Origin: Unio delphinus
Taxonomy: Eukaryota > Mollusca > Bivalvia > Unionida > Unionidae
DNA: 64,000 nucleotides
Assembly: GCA_029339505.1 (NCBI GenBank)
Contig: JAQISU010000115.1
Coordinates: 10,057,001 to 10,121,000 of the forward strand
Direction: 5' to 3'
Both the position numbers and the translations under genes were made by a program. Positions 28,481-39,530 of the stretch are shown here, piece by piece. How positions within the stretch are numbered: the first letter of the stretch is position 1; each line of letters begins with the position of its first letter. Below the pieces are notes generated by a model that made no database searches, was not told the DNA's origin, and saw only the letters and a program-made list of their open reading frames with translations.

Positions 28481-29568
28481 AAAACTACTTAAATGTCAGT
28501 ATGATTAAATATGATTCAATAATTGTAATAATAAAGAGTGAACAGAAGGCATAATCACATTTATGTCACAATGGATTTGATGATATTGTTCCACAAGAAG
28601 TCGCGTCTGACTTTTTTGTCTATTTAGTTTCCTATCTCGTGTACGTTTACTTCTCCACTATACGTGTTCTATACAAATAGCAATAATACCATACATGCAT
28701 TATGCATTTAAACCGAGGGCAAAGCTTTGCCAAGTTCAAACACTTGTTAAGACTTTTCCCTCGTATTTCAGAAAGACAATTTCAAATCGCGCAAAACATA
28801 TGGTGGCTCTCATTACGAAATAAATCACTCTGTATTATTTAAATCAAAACCATGATTTCTCGCCCGTTTTACGTCTGCAGTAATTGTCAGAAGCTTTAGA
28901 AATATACTCCAATGGCTATGCATAGAAATGTGTACATTTGTTACCTGCCTGATCGTTGACCAAACGAGCATGAGTACAACCTTGGACTGTGTTCGAACAG
29001 CACTTTAAATTTTAAAATTTAAAACGGCTAACATAAACAGTCAAAAGCAGTAAACAACCTACTAAATATTAAACAGATGAATCGTAAATGAAAGATTGAT
29101 ATTGTTTAGAAGTCAATGTGTCCTAGGCAGATCAAGAAATAGAATGCAGGTCAGTTTAAACTATTTTAATTTGTAATAGTACTAGTAAACGTAGTAGTCA
29201 TGTACATCCAACCGTAGTCTTTGCCATTGACTTGTCTGCTCTGGTGGACAGCGAGGGAATAACATGTATGTTTTGCCGTTGTGGTGTCATAGGTTTGTCC
29301 TAGTTACAGGAACGAGCTAGGTCAAAGGTCATCCATTATTGCCATGTTTTATCAAGAGTTTTCAGGTGTCCAGTTTTCTAGTGTCACTCCATCTGAAGGT
29401 CAGCCATTATAATAGCATTGGCCGTCATGGTTTAATGCATTTTCAGTGAATATATTCAAAATTTAAAGATAATTATTTAATACTTTTTTTGTGCGATGAA
29501 TATTTCACTGGTCTTATTAAAATCATATCAATAGTGAAATCTAGTTAACTGGCGTTAGCGAACACCTT

Positions 29569-29614
<46 letters not shown>

Positions 29615-30504
29615 TAACGAAACCTTAGAAAGAAAGGCATCAACTAGCACTGCTTTTATAATCAAGGTTGCGAGTGTTTCTGGCAATTTGTTGGGGTAAT
29701 TACCAAAACGTATCGATGCAAATCAAGCTAACATCAACATATTCTCAAATATATTGGCTGTTAATGGAGGAAACACTTAACACTTTGTTCATCTTTAAAG
29801 TGGTGTCTAAGAAGCTATTAATTATGTCTGTGTTAGTACAAACAGGTTTTATTATGAATGAATTTACCACCAAGTAGCAATAATAATTATTTCACATCAT
29901 CTCTGCATAGTTTCCCCTGAAATACAACGGATATTATATTTCGAGTGCTTCTTTACCTATTGTAGTAGTCCATTAACGACGTTTCGCTTGCTTTAACAGC
30001 ACGACACTGCTTACAATAGTTTTTCTAACAGTGCTTCCATTCCATAACGTCTGTATTTTAGAACTTTGTTGTTGCAAAAAATTACTAGTAATTACATATT
30101 GTTTATTATTTAAGTAAGTACGTACATTAGTACCTCTAGGACGACAACTATTGTACAGCATGGAAGTCATCAGTCATCATTAATTTTTCGTGGTATAGTC
30201 CTACCAGGTGCAGCATTTCCATGTAATTACTATGTTAATGGCCGAGGCAGTTCATGTATGTTTGGTTTATTACCAACTTCATCTTTAGCTAAACCACTGT
30301 AATATTGCAATGCATGCTACATCAAGTTTAGTCGGTGAACTTTCCTTAACACTTATAAAAGTTGCAAGTAATCTGCAACTTATGACAAGTTTTATCAGCA
30401 ACTGATGGCACCTTGTTTTTGGGGGGTTTATATATTAAAAAAGGTATTTATTACCATGTCACAATGTGTCTGAATTTATTACCCTATCATAAAGCAACAC
30501 AACA
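28481..30504. other. Host intergenic sequence with (TG)n
   Basis: Unique AT-rich sequence containing a (TG)n microsatellite at 29573-29613. ORFs of 65-69 codons at 29668 and 30170 have no recognisable domain. Confidence 0.45.
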
Positions 30505-30785
30505 TTTATTACCCTATTTCAAAGCGGATAGACATGTATTACCTTGTCATACAGTGTATATATGTATTACCCTGTCTCAAAGCGGATAGACATGTATTAC
30601 CTTGTCATACAGTGGATATACGTGTATTACCCTGTCATACAGTAGATAGACATGTATTACCTTGTCATACAGTGGATAGACATGTATTACCTTGTCATAC
30701 AGTGGATAGACATGTATTACCCTGTCTCAAAGCGACGAGACGTGTATGACTTTGGCACAAAGCGGATAGACGTGCATGACCATGT
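30505..30785. repeat. 30-bp minisatellite, about 9 copies
   Basis: Units containing GTATTACCTTGTCATACAGT then GGATAGACAT, degenerating at both ends. The 30-bp period keeps a plus-strand frame open as a 10-residue repeat (DRHVLPCHTV). Confidence 0.94.
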
Positions 30786-32179
30786 CAGTGCGTGACTATA
30801 CATTTAAAACGACTCATTACAAAAGTCTGAAGCCTTTTATAGATAAAATGTATAGTTTACTAATACATTTATATTCACCTAAATCAATGCCACCATTGGT
30901 GACAAGGTTAAATCTTATCACTAATGGTGTCATCTGAAAATGTTACGAACTAAAGACTTCTACGGTTCCAAATCACGCAAAACCAAATTGATTTCAAATT
31001 GATCTTACGTCACAGTGAATGACGTTACTTCATTGCCGTTTGATATGTTTTATCAAATCCCGTGCAAAACGTTAACGGAAAGTATTACGGTGAATCTCTA
31101 CTTAACGATTTATTATATCCTTAATATTTTTCCGAAAACATTATAAAGTATTAATATGATGAACGATAAAAGTGAGTATGTATAACATACATAGATCGAA
31201 CATGTTTCTCAATACCAAAAAGTCTATTGTTTAAAAGAGGCATTTACTATTTGCATTTATTGCTGAATATGTATGGTAGGTAAAATATGTATCTACGTCA
31301 CGTGATGTATTGTAATTATTTAATTTCAAGCTTGGTCGAGTACAGTTATTCATACCTGCTACGTAAAACTATTGTTCAGTAACATAAAGTATAGAATTGT
31401 GTAACAACGGGTGATACGGTGTTGCATGTGTAGAAATATTCGAGGGAATAAACAAGTTGATGTATAACAAGCTAGAATAATCAGTGTACAATAGGATTAC
31501 ATTGCCAAACAGAGTAATGGACTACAAATAATGTACAATTTAGTTCAGGTGAATAGGGGACGGTACTACGATTGAGAAAAATGGCCATCATTTATGGTAA
31601 TAGTGATGTTTTGTTTATTTCCGTTAATCAACATGCAACATTTAGCAGTGAGTGTGTGAAAGAATAAATATTAATAAAAACAATTTCAAAACCATTTGTC
31701 CTCAAACTTCGATACAATACAGAAAATATGGAGTATGTATGCATTGAAAATGGAATGCAACAAACACTTATAAATAATAAATTTAGTGGCAAGAAGAAGT
31801 GGATTTTAAATAAAACATGGAGAAATAATCATGATGTGTTTTTCCTGCACATACTGTTTGTAAATATAATGGAGTCTAGTCCTTCTAGTCATTCTAGTCA
31901 GTCAGCAACCTTGACAGTAGTTCCTAAAACATGTAAGAAAACCAGAGTTTGCCATAAGCTTCAATTTTTAATGAAGACAATAACAGTTTTCTGTGTATTT
32001 TTGGAATAATACTGATAGTATAATGTTCCCCAAAACGAAGGGACTGAAACATTCATATTATCTGTTCACATGTATTTCTATACAACAACTATCTGTTGTA
32101 TCACGAATTTTGAGAGACTGAAATGGAAACAAAACTTCCGCACCAGAAATAATGTCTCATTACTTACTGTCGTCAAATT
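30786..32179. other. Host intergenic sequence
   Basis: Unique sequence. A 93-codon plus-strand ORF (31728-32009) includes a Ser-rich stretch (MESSPSSHSSQS) but has no domain, no splice-like ends that I can pair and no copy elsewhere, so I do not call it. Confidence 0.4.
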
Positions 32180-32466
32180 ACATACAGATGGCAACACCAT
32201 AATTCAGATGACAACACCATAATTCAGATGACAACACCATAATGCAGATAACCATACCGTAATGCAGATGAAGAGACCATAATGCAGATGAAGTGACCAT
32301 AATGCAGATGACCAGACCATAATGCAGATAACCACGCCATAATGCAGATAACCATACCATAATGCAGATGACCAGACCAAAATGCAGATGACCAGACCAT
32401 AATGCAGATAACCACACCATAAGACAGATAACCAGACCATAATGCAGATAACCATACCGTAATGCT
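32180..32466. repeat. 20-bp minisatellite, about 14 copies
   Basis: Units of the form CATAATGCAGATGACCAGAC. The 20-bp period cycles through all three frames, which explains three overlapping Trp/His-rich minus-strand ORFs. Confidence 0.95.
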
Positions 32467-33984
32467 CACTCATATTCTAACAATAAAACCATTTTTTTAA
32501 ATCGATTGAAAAAATATCTAAATCTAACTCGTGTATCATCACCAAATGAGAGGAATACTCTAGGAATATACTGGGACAACATTCGTATGTACTGATCCGA
32601 GGTAATAATTGTGACCGGAGTCCATACGACATGGGACGTTTTTCGTCAGTGTGTCGTTATCATCTAGTCTAATGCCATATTCAAAATGGAAAGTGATTAA
32701 GATTCAATTATTTAGAGAACACTCGGGGTCTTTTTTGGTAAGACCGTGCATTTGTTTTTGAACGGAATACTCTAAGGGAAACTTATGTAGGTAATAGTTT
32801 GTGTGCCTTGTTGAGGACATCAACGAAAGTGTGATAAACACTCTATCGCTCTATTTACATTTGATACAATTCGCAGACCGCCTACTAAGCAGGTAGAGTT
32901 ACTGATATTATACTATTGATAATTCCAACTTGTGGGTGGGTATGGTATTTCAAATGATCATATCAATATAATGTAAATTATTTAAAAACTGTAAAATGAT
33001 CATTTAATACAGGACCTTCAGAGAAATTAACAGATGAAACTTTCAAACAAGCAAACGACTGAATGTGATATTCAGCAACAAACATGAGAGACGCAGCAAC
33101 CGATAATACCATTCTGATCATTGAAACATTTATTTAGGATATATATAAAGCAGAAAACACAAGTTTAGAGATTACAGAGAAGCCCTTTGATTGGTTGCTT
33201 TTCTTACATCTTATTAACAAGATACGGAACCTAGCAAACGGCATGATGGGACGAGATAATATCCGTCCATTCAGTAGTCTCGTCCCCTGCATCGTATGCT
33301 CCCTGCGTTGCATTTCATTGTTCCAAGTCAGGTTAACACCAATTCCTTATTGTAACGTGATCAAAACAAATAGCCAAATATATAGAAATTGGGATAATCA
33401 AGCCGTGACAAATGTATTCCATTATTTTTCTGTTGTTTAGTGTCACAAAACGTAATTTACTACTACATTCGGTTTGATCCGTAACAGTTATCTTTTGCTG
33501 ATGCTCAGCCAGCATTTTCTTCATAAAATGTATTTTATAAATAATTTTACTAGCATGCGAATACGATGGAAAGGAGTGCATACCGCGATATTTTGTTAAT
33601 ATCGCACAATTCCCACTTGGTCACGCCAAAACATCCTTCTCATGTGGAATACACAATACATTTTACGTCGAAAGTCATATGAGGTGATGCCTAACAGCCT
33701 TTATTTTGCCAAAGATTAAGACAAAAATATCAACCTTCTTAAATAAGGGGTTAGGGTAGTTAATTTATTGCAGTTATTATACATTTCACACTGCGTCCTC
33801 GAAAACTATTTTTGCAATCGATTCCTTGATCAATTTTACATTGATATATCGTTGTACATGACGTCTCATATTTTATCAAATATTATGACTGAAATGCTAA
33901 CCCTTTTCCGTTAAGGTGGGATGCGCCGATATTTTGTCTGATATTGTACATGCAACTAAAACATAACAAGTTCGATTACAGTCA
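32467..33984. other. Host intergenic sequence
   Basis: Unique AT-rich sequence. A short perfect hairpin occurs at 33586-33606 (GCGATATT, 5-nt loop, AATATCGC). ORFs near 33195-33581 on both strands overlap one another and lack domains. Confidence 0.45.
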
Positions 33985-34495
33985 ATATCAGATTTTGATT
34001 GTATCATCCAAATTTTACGAATTGAAAATCTGTATTGTCTTCGATTTTCTCTTTTTACAGGTACATTTATATACATTTACACAAAGACAAATAACCAAGC
34101 TGTTGTTTCAAGCATGAAATAACAGTACGTGTACAGTCCAAATTTAATGATGCGATCTTAGTGGATTAATTCATGTACGTAGGTTTAACTTAACTAAATA
34201 TTCTTCTGTATAAGAACTATACGATTACTAATATGTTTAGTTAATGTTAAAAGAACAAGATGGTTCAAGCGTATGAATAAATGATGCAATCACTAGTACC
34301 TTTGTCATATCTATAATTTGTCCACAATATAACATGGTTATGATTTTATACGCATAAATGCAGAAAACATTGGAAAAAATATAGTTTTAACTAGCCTAAA
34401 CACGTTCGACTCATGTTAATTTCGTCAAAGGCACACAATAAACATAAAAAGCATGGACGTTACCAAAGATTAATAGGACTGTTTCTAATGGAATT
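33985..34495. repeat. Dispersed repeat, copy A (511 bp)
   Basis: Matches 48666-49131 in the same orientation across its length, with small indels. Shared words include TGTATTGTCTTCGATTTTCT, GTTTCAAGCATGAAATAACA, GATGCAATCACTAGTACCTT, AACATGGTTATGATTTTA and TTTCGTCAAAGGCAC. There is no tRNA head, poly(A) or coding capacity. It is probably a non-autonomous transposon or an old segmental duplication. Boundaries are where similarity fades by eye. Confidence 0.85.
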
Positions 34496-34987
34496 AAAGC
34501 TTGTTCAAAATAAGGTCAATACGAAATACTGTTACACATCAGCAATCAGCGCCTGCACTCCAAATTGTAGAGGAATATTCGTAAACATTGATTTTAATTT
34601 GGTTAAACCCAAAGTTTATTACATGCAATTTGGGCCGTATAAGGCTGCTCACTATCTCCCGGTAGTTGCGGGTATTGCAACGCCACTTAGTTCAAGGAAT
34701 TATGTACAAATACAATTTTGAAGATGACATAGTTAGAAATGTCCGATATGTCTCGAAATGTCGTCATCATCACTCTCTTATAGAAGAGGTTGGCATTTCG
34801 ATACTAATATTTGACCATATATGGGCTTTAATGAATAACGATAGTCTTCATAGTCCGCTTTATTAATAACTATTCTCGAAATATTATTTCAGTGACATCT
34901 TTTTCCAATTGCACAACGTTTCTCAACATTTGTCTCTGGCTAGTCTCAACCTTGTCATTTCCTGTATTTTGCCTTACATTGACCCCC
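34496..34987. other. Host intergenic sequence
   Basis: Unique sequence. ORFs of 66-102 codons overlap the dispersed repeat and lack domains. Confidence 0.4.
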
Positions 34988-35328
34988 CACACACACACAC
35001 ACACACACACAACCACAAACACGCACACGCACCCCCCCCCATATATATATATATATATATTCAAATCCCAAATGTTAAAATTAATGATGATAACGTATTA
35101 CGTTGACTACAACAGATGCACCGTTACAAACCCATATGTCTACTGGTATGGGTGACAAGGTCTCCATAGCTGACTATCTCACCGTCTACATACTGAGCAG
35201 TACCTATGATAGATGTACATGCCTCATATTAGAACAACCCAAATCCGAAACGAATAATTCACACACGCACACACGCACGCACGCGTCCACAAACACACAC
35301 ACACATACATACACTCATGAATGCATAC

Positions 35329-35384
<56 letters not shown>
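34988..35384. repeat. Cluster of simple repeats: (CA)n, (TA)n, (CA)n, (AAT)n
   Basis: (CA)n at 34988-35032, (TA)n at 35041-35060, CA/CG-rich repeats at 35262-35310 and (AAT)n at 35329-35384. The last one is the 3' microsatellite tail of the minus-strand LINE that follows. The sequence between the tracts shows no gene. Confidence 0.92.
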
Positions 35385-35387
<3 letters not shown>

Positions 35388-36930
35388 GACTTTGTATTGC
35401 GCCTAATCTTTAAAAGCTCTACGCGCTTTACACCATCAATAATGATATGACTACACTACAGAACAAGAAATGACAAAAACAATAAAATTGGAAAACATAA
35501 AAACATGCTGAAAATATATAGGATACAAATCATGATTAGGTCGCTAAGTTTGTCCCTGAAGTCGAAACAGGTGAGTCTTGAGAGCACTCTTAAAAGGGAC
35601 CACTGTGTCTTTGTGTCTAATTTCAATGGGCAATTTGTTCCACGTCGCCAGGCCATGGAATGCAAACGAACGTTGTCCATATGACTTTGTTTTCACCTTG
35701 AGAACATTAAGAATACGATTATCAGAAGAAGAGCGTAAGGATCTAGCTGGTGTATACACATGGGTGAGGCTGGATAGGTATGTTGGACTGGAGTCTGTCA
35801 TTGAAATATAGCACAGAGAACAAATTTTGTGTTTGATTCTATATCGAATTGATAGCTAGTGTAGGGTATAGAGCAGTGGTGAGGTGTATCTGATCGAGGT
35901 ACTCTAAAGATGATCCGTGCAACTGTGTTTTGAACTTTTTGAAGTTTCTGGAGTAAATATTGTGACGAACCAGACAGAATTGAGTTACAATAGTCCAGTC
36001 TTGAAAGTACTAATGAACACACAAGTGTTTTCGTGGCATCAACAGAAAGATATTTACGAATGGAACTGATGCGTCTCAATTCAAGATATGCAGCCCTGCA
36101 GATGTTCATGACATGTTGGCGCAATGTGAGAGTACTGTCTAGAGTAACACCTAGATTCCGAACTGACTGTGAGAATTTAATGTTGGTGTTGCTGATATTT
36201 ATTGTCTGAGGTAAAGGATGTTGATGAGAAAGTCTTTGTGTTGTGATCAGAATAGCCTCAGTTTATCATCATTGGTCTGCAGCTTGTTACATGTCATCTA
36301 TGATTTCACATCTGAAATGCACTTCTCAACTCCATGGATGGTAGCATCAACTTCAGTTGGGTGGCTAGACTTGTATATTTGGGTGTCATCAGCGTACAGT
36401 TGGGTGATGATCTATGACACTTGAGTCAAATGCTGCAGATAAATCCAGGAGAGTGAGGAATGTAATCTTTCCACTATCCAAAGCGGAGAGAATGTCACTA
36501 AATACTTTCAGAAGAGTAGTTTCCGTACTGTGGCAAGGGCGATATGCAGATCGTACATTGCTAAAAGGACTGTTTGAATTCAAATGAGATACAAGTTGAG
36601 TTAGAACAACCTTTTCTAAGATTTTTTATATGAAAGGGAGGTTAGAAACTGGGCGGTAGTTCTTTAAATCGTTATGGTCCAGTGCTGGTTTCTTCAGCAG
36701 TGGCTTTACAATGGCAGTTTTGAAAAATGATGGGAATTCCCCTGATGAGAGAGAGATATTAAAAACATCAGTTAGTGAAGGCAATATTGGTTCTAAGCAC
36801 TCAAGCAGCAGTGATGTCGGAATTGGATCAAGTTCACAAGACTTTGGTGCACTTTTCATCACGATTGTCCGTACTAAATCAATAGAAACAGGTTCAAATG
36901 CTCCTAATGGTTGTCGCTGAAATTCTACAA
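35385..36930 (-). pseudogene. Non-LTR retrotransposon (LINE) relic, reverse transcriptase ORF
   Basis: The minus strand carries, from 36930 down, pieces of a CR1/L2/jockey-type reverse transcriptase. They include an N-terminal RT block (about 36880-36626, SCELDPIPTSLLLECL, LKNYRPVSNLPFI), fingers/motif A (about 36580-36430, SAYRPCHSTETTLL, LLDLSAAFD), the YADD catalytic box (36396-36385), a thumb region with LVLSRLDYCNSILSG (about 36000), and the C-terminal tail (about 35760-35560, SLRSSSDNRIL, ATWNKLPIEIR). The pieces lie in different frames. Sequence between motif A and YADD is missing, an internal deletion of the motif B region. The 3' end (GTAAAGCGCGTAGAGC, GGCGCAATACAAAG) followed by (ATT)n is typical of such LINEs. 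The 5' part is missing; a (TA)n/(CATA)n tract adjoins it. It is dead. Confidence 0.88.
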
Positions 36931-36933
<3 letters not shown>

Positions 36934-36971
<38 letters not shown>

Positions 36972-37015
36972 CATACATACATACATACATACATACATAC
37001 ATACATACATACATA
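36934..37015. repeat. (TA)n then (CATA)n microsatellite
   Basis: Compound microsatellite between the 5' end of the LINE relic and the head of a SINE. Confidence 0.96.
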
Positions 37016-37022
37016 GTGACTG

Positions 37023-37270
37023 ACTGACCGCTCCGGTGGCCTAGTCGTTAGAGCGTCCGCCTCAGATGCGGTAGGTCGTGGGTTCGATTGATGATATTAT
37101 CAGCTGCCTCGCTTGGCGCTCAGCACTAAGAGGTTAGTGTTAAGACTGGTCGGCCTGGTGTCAGGATACTGTGACTGGGTGAGACAGCATGCTACATGTA
37201 TGCGGCATGAAACCACCGTACTAGACATCACTATAAACTGCCACATTGAAGCTAATTTAAAATCCAAATC
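37023..37270 (+). mobile_element. tRNA-derived SINE, plus strand
   Basis: The head resembles a tRNA: A box GTGGCCTAGTCGTTAGAGCG, an anticodon-like stem CCGC/GCGG with a 7-base loop, and B box GGTCGTGGGTTCGATT. The 3' acceptor half is missing. The body (GCTGCCTCGCTTGGCGCTCA, GACTGGTCGGCCTGGTGTC, CATGCTACATGTATG) matches the minus-strand copy at 11405-11600. It is not an intact tRNA gene. I do not assign a family name. Confidence 0.75.
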
Positions 37271-37324
37271 ACATATATACGGTACTTAAGTACTTATGAA
37301 CATATTGTATCGCTTAGAAGATTT

Positions 37325-37530
37325 TTGTCGGGTTTAACGCCATTTCTCAGCACATGATAAGCTGAACCTGTTGGCCACTATACTTGGTGGAAGAGGAAGC
37401 CATGAAACCCTGGAAAAAACACTTACCCACGGAAGCTACTAGATATCTCCCTAGCATGCCCACATTTGCCGAACTGAGAATCGAAACTATGTGGACAGTG
37501 GTGATATGTCATTGAGCTACAAAGTAACTA
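37325..37530 (-). mobile_element. Second SINE family, copy 1, minus strand
   Basis: On the minus strand, A-box-like TTGTAGCTCAATGAC and B-box-like TAGTTTCGATTCTC are followed by a body that ends GGCGTTAAACCCGACAAA, an ending common in molluscan SINEs. It shares CCCACGGAAGCTACT, GGTGATATG and GGGTTTAACG words (plus-strand reading) with the copy at 52870-53135. Confidence 0.62.
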
Positions 37531-38816
37531 CTCCTATGATTTGTCTCGTTTTTTTTAATAGAACGATATTCTGAAGTTTTAAGTATTATCTGGGACGAAA
37601 GGTTTGTAGCAATGGTAAAAACCACAGGCACTACTTCGAAGCAAATGAAGCCAAAAGGTTGAGACTGGGGAACAATTTATGTTAGTAGTTATTGATTACT
37701 TTGGACTGGAATAGATTAGTACCCAAAGTGGCAACTAAACGATAAGTACCTTAAACGGATCTAGGGAACAAAAGTTTCGAATCTTTCTTTGAGACTGACA
37801 TAAGTCATAAATGACTAAACGCACCGATGATACAATGCATTGGCACTGAATCGGTGGGCACGTAGAAATTTCCTCATTACCGACTGGAATCATTCAGAAA
37901 ACATGCTGCAAAAGGTGATTGACAGTAGAGATAATCTACCGGAATATATCGCAACAAAAATTAATCTGAAACGATTTGAGATAAAATACCTTCAATTGGC
38001 GACGCGAAATAATGGCAGCAACGATTATTCCAGCTTCTGTAATTAAATGTTACAAAGGGAAAAAAAACATTGGCAGTGAAAGGAAATCTAAAGAAAGAAG
38101 AAATAGTGTTGAATAAATTCGTTGCACTAATATTGTGTGTTTTATGCACAGATATGGTGCCTCAATCAACCTACTTAATATAAAAATTAATAAAATAAAG
38201 AAAGGAATAGTTTGCTTAAACTGACAAGGTGATAGCAAAATAAGTCTATGCACCCCAACCCCCAAAAGATTCATAAAAATTCATAATAGTTGCGACCCTG
38301 GCCGTTGTGCGATATTCTGCTAGTCTGCTAGTCTTGAATTCAGATCTAATACTATTGTAGGCTATATTTGCTTCCTATCCGACTTTTAGCATTTTAGTTT
38401 CTAGATAATATGAAACACTAGCGGCACTGATTTAAATGATTTAATAAACCTATACAAATACCATGACATTAAAAATTCAATAGCTTTAAATGTCTGAGTA
38501 CTCACGATCAAACCTATATTTATCATTATAGATGCATCCTGGGTAAGAGTTTCTGTGGGGAGAAATGAATGTAAGCTACGGCATTTTCTGGATCTACGTA
38601 TGTTTAAAACCTGTCCTTTTAATTCCGCACCAAATAGTCGGGTGCTAAGTTCAGTAATGAGTGTTCCAAACTCAAGTCTGATAAAGGACTACAGAAAATA
38701 ATGTTTCTATTTGTTTTTCCGGGGCATAAGCTCTCTAAAGATTCTTCTTCGTAAAATTTAATTTCCATTATCAGCCATTCCTAACCAGCTAAACTTATAT
38801 ATACTCTATTTGATCT
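37531..38816. other. Host intergenic sequence
   Basis: Unique sequence. ORFs of 62-74 codons on both strands at 37840-38274 overlap and lack domains. Confidence 0.4.
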
Positions 38817-38915
38817 TCACACATTTCTAGACTGGTTCCTATTTGTCCGCACACATTTCTAGACTGGTTCCTATTTGTCCGCACAAATTTCTAGACTGGT
38901 ACCTATTTGTCCGTA
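38817..38915. repeat. 32-bp tandem repeat, 3 copies
   Basis: Three units of CACATTTCTAGACTGGTTCC plus TATTTGTCCG, with few differences. Confidence 0.93.
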
Positions 38916-39227
38916 TCATTAGTACCGTGAGTCCTGAAGTAACTATCAGAGATATACCTGCTTCATATCAATTTTAAAATTGAAAAGAAAAACACCAGCC
39001 TAAAACACCTAATTAGCAAATATACCCATATATTTAATTCTTAAACTATAATAGCTGTAAAATTTACATCGTGGTCTTGCGTTAAGAAATTCAGCATTTG
39101 CCATTTTACGAAACAGTCAGTTGCACCTAAAATAATTTCTTGTGATCAAAATTGTATTTGCTTCCTATTCAGTTATGATTTTTTTAATATGCAAATAAGA
39201 ATGACATTTTCTTTCTCCGTGTTTAGC
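38916..39227. other. Host intergenic sequence
   Basis: AT-rich; nothing recognised. Confidence 0.4.
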
Positions 39228-39273
<46 letters not shown>

Positions 39274-39530
39274 GTTGCTGTGATGATAATGGTTATTATC
39301 ATTATTATTATTAGTAGTAGTAGTAGTAGTAATAGTAGTAGTAGTAGTAGTAGTATAAACAGAAGTATAACTACAAGTATAGAAGGAGTATAATAAATTA
39401 ATATATTGCGTCGTTGTTTATTTGTATCAAGAAATTAATGTACTATTTATATATTACAGTAGTAGTAGTAGTAGTAGTTGTTGTTGTTGTTGTTGTTGTT
39501 ATTGTTGCTCTTCTTGTTGTTTTTGTTGTT
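39228..39530. repeat. Trinucleotide repeats (GAT)n, (TAG)n, (TTG)n
   Basis: (GAT)n at 39228-39270, (TTA/TAG)n at 39300-39356, and (TAG)n then (TTG)n at 39460-39530. Confidence 0.94.

Noticed and set aside
32178..32473. Three overlapping Trp/His/Tyr-rich minus-strand ORFs
   Set aside because: The 20-bp minisatellite read in three frames.
33586..33606. 8-bp perfect hairpin as a regulatory element
   Set aside because: Short, AT-rich and isolated in gene-free sequence; expected by chance in a window of this size.
35103..35450. 115-codon plus-strand ORF with poly-Asn
   Set aside because: It runs through the (CA)n and (AAT)n tracts that form the tail of the minus-strand LINE.
37027..37095. Functional tRNA gene
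   Set aside because: A and B boxes are present but the 3' half and acceptor stem are missing and a SINE body follows.
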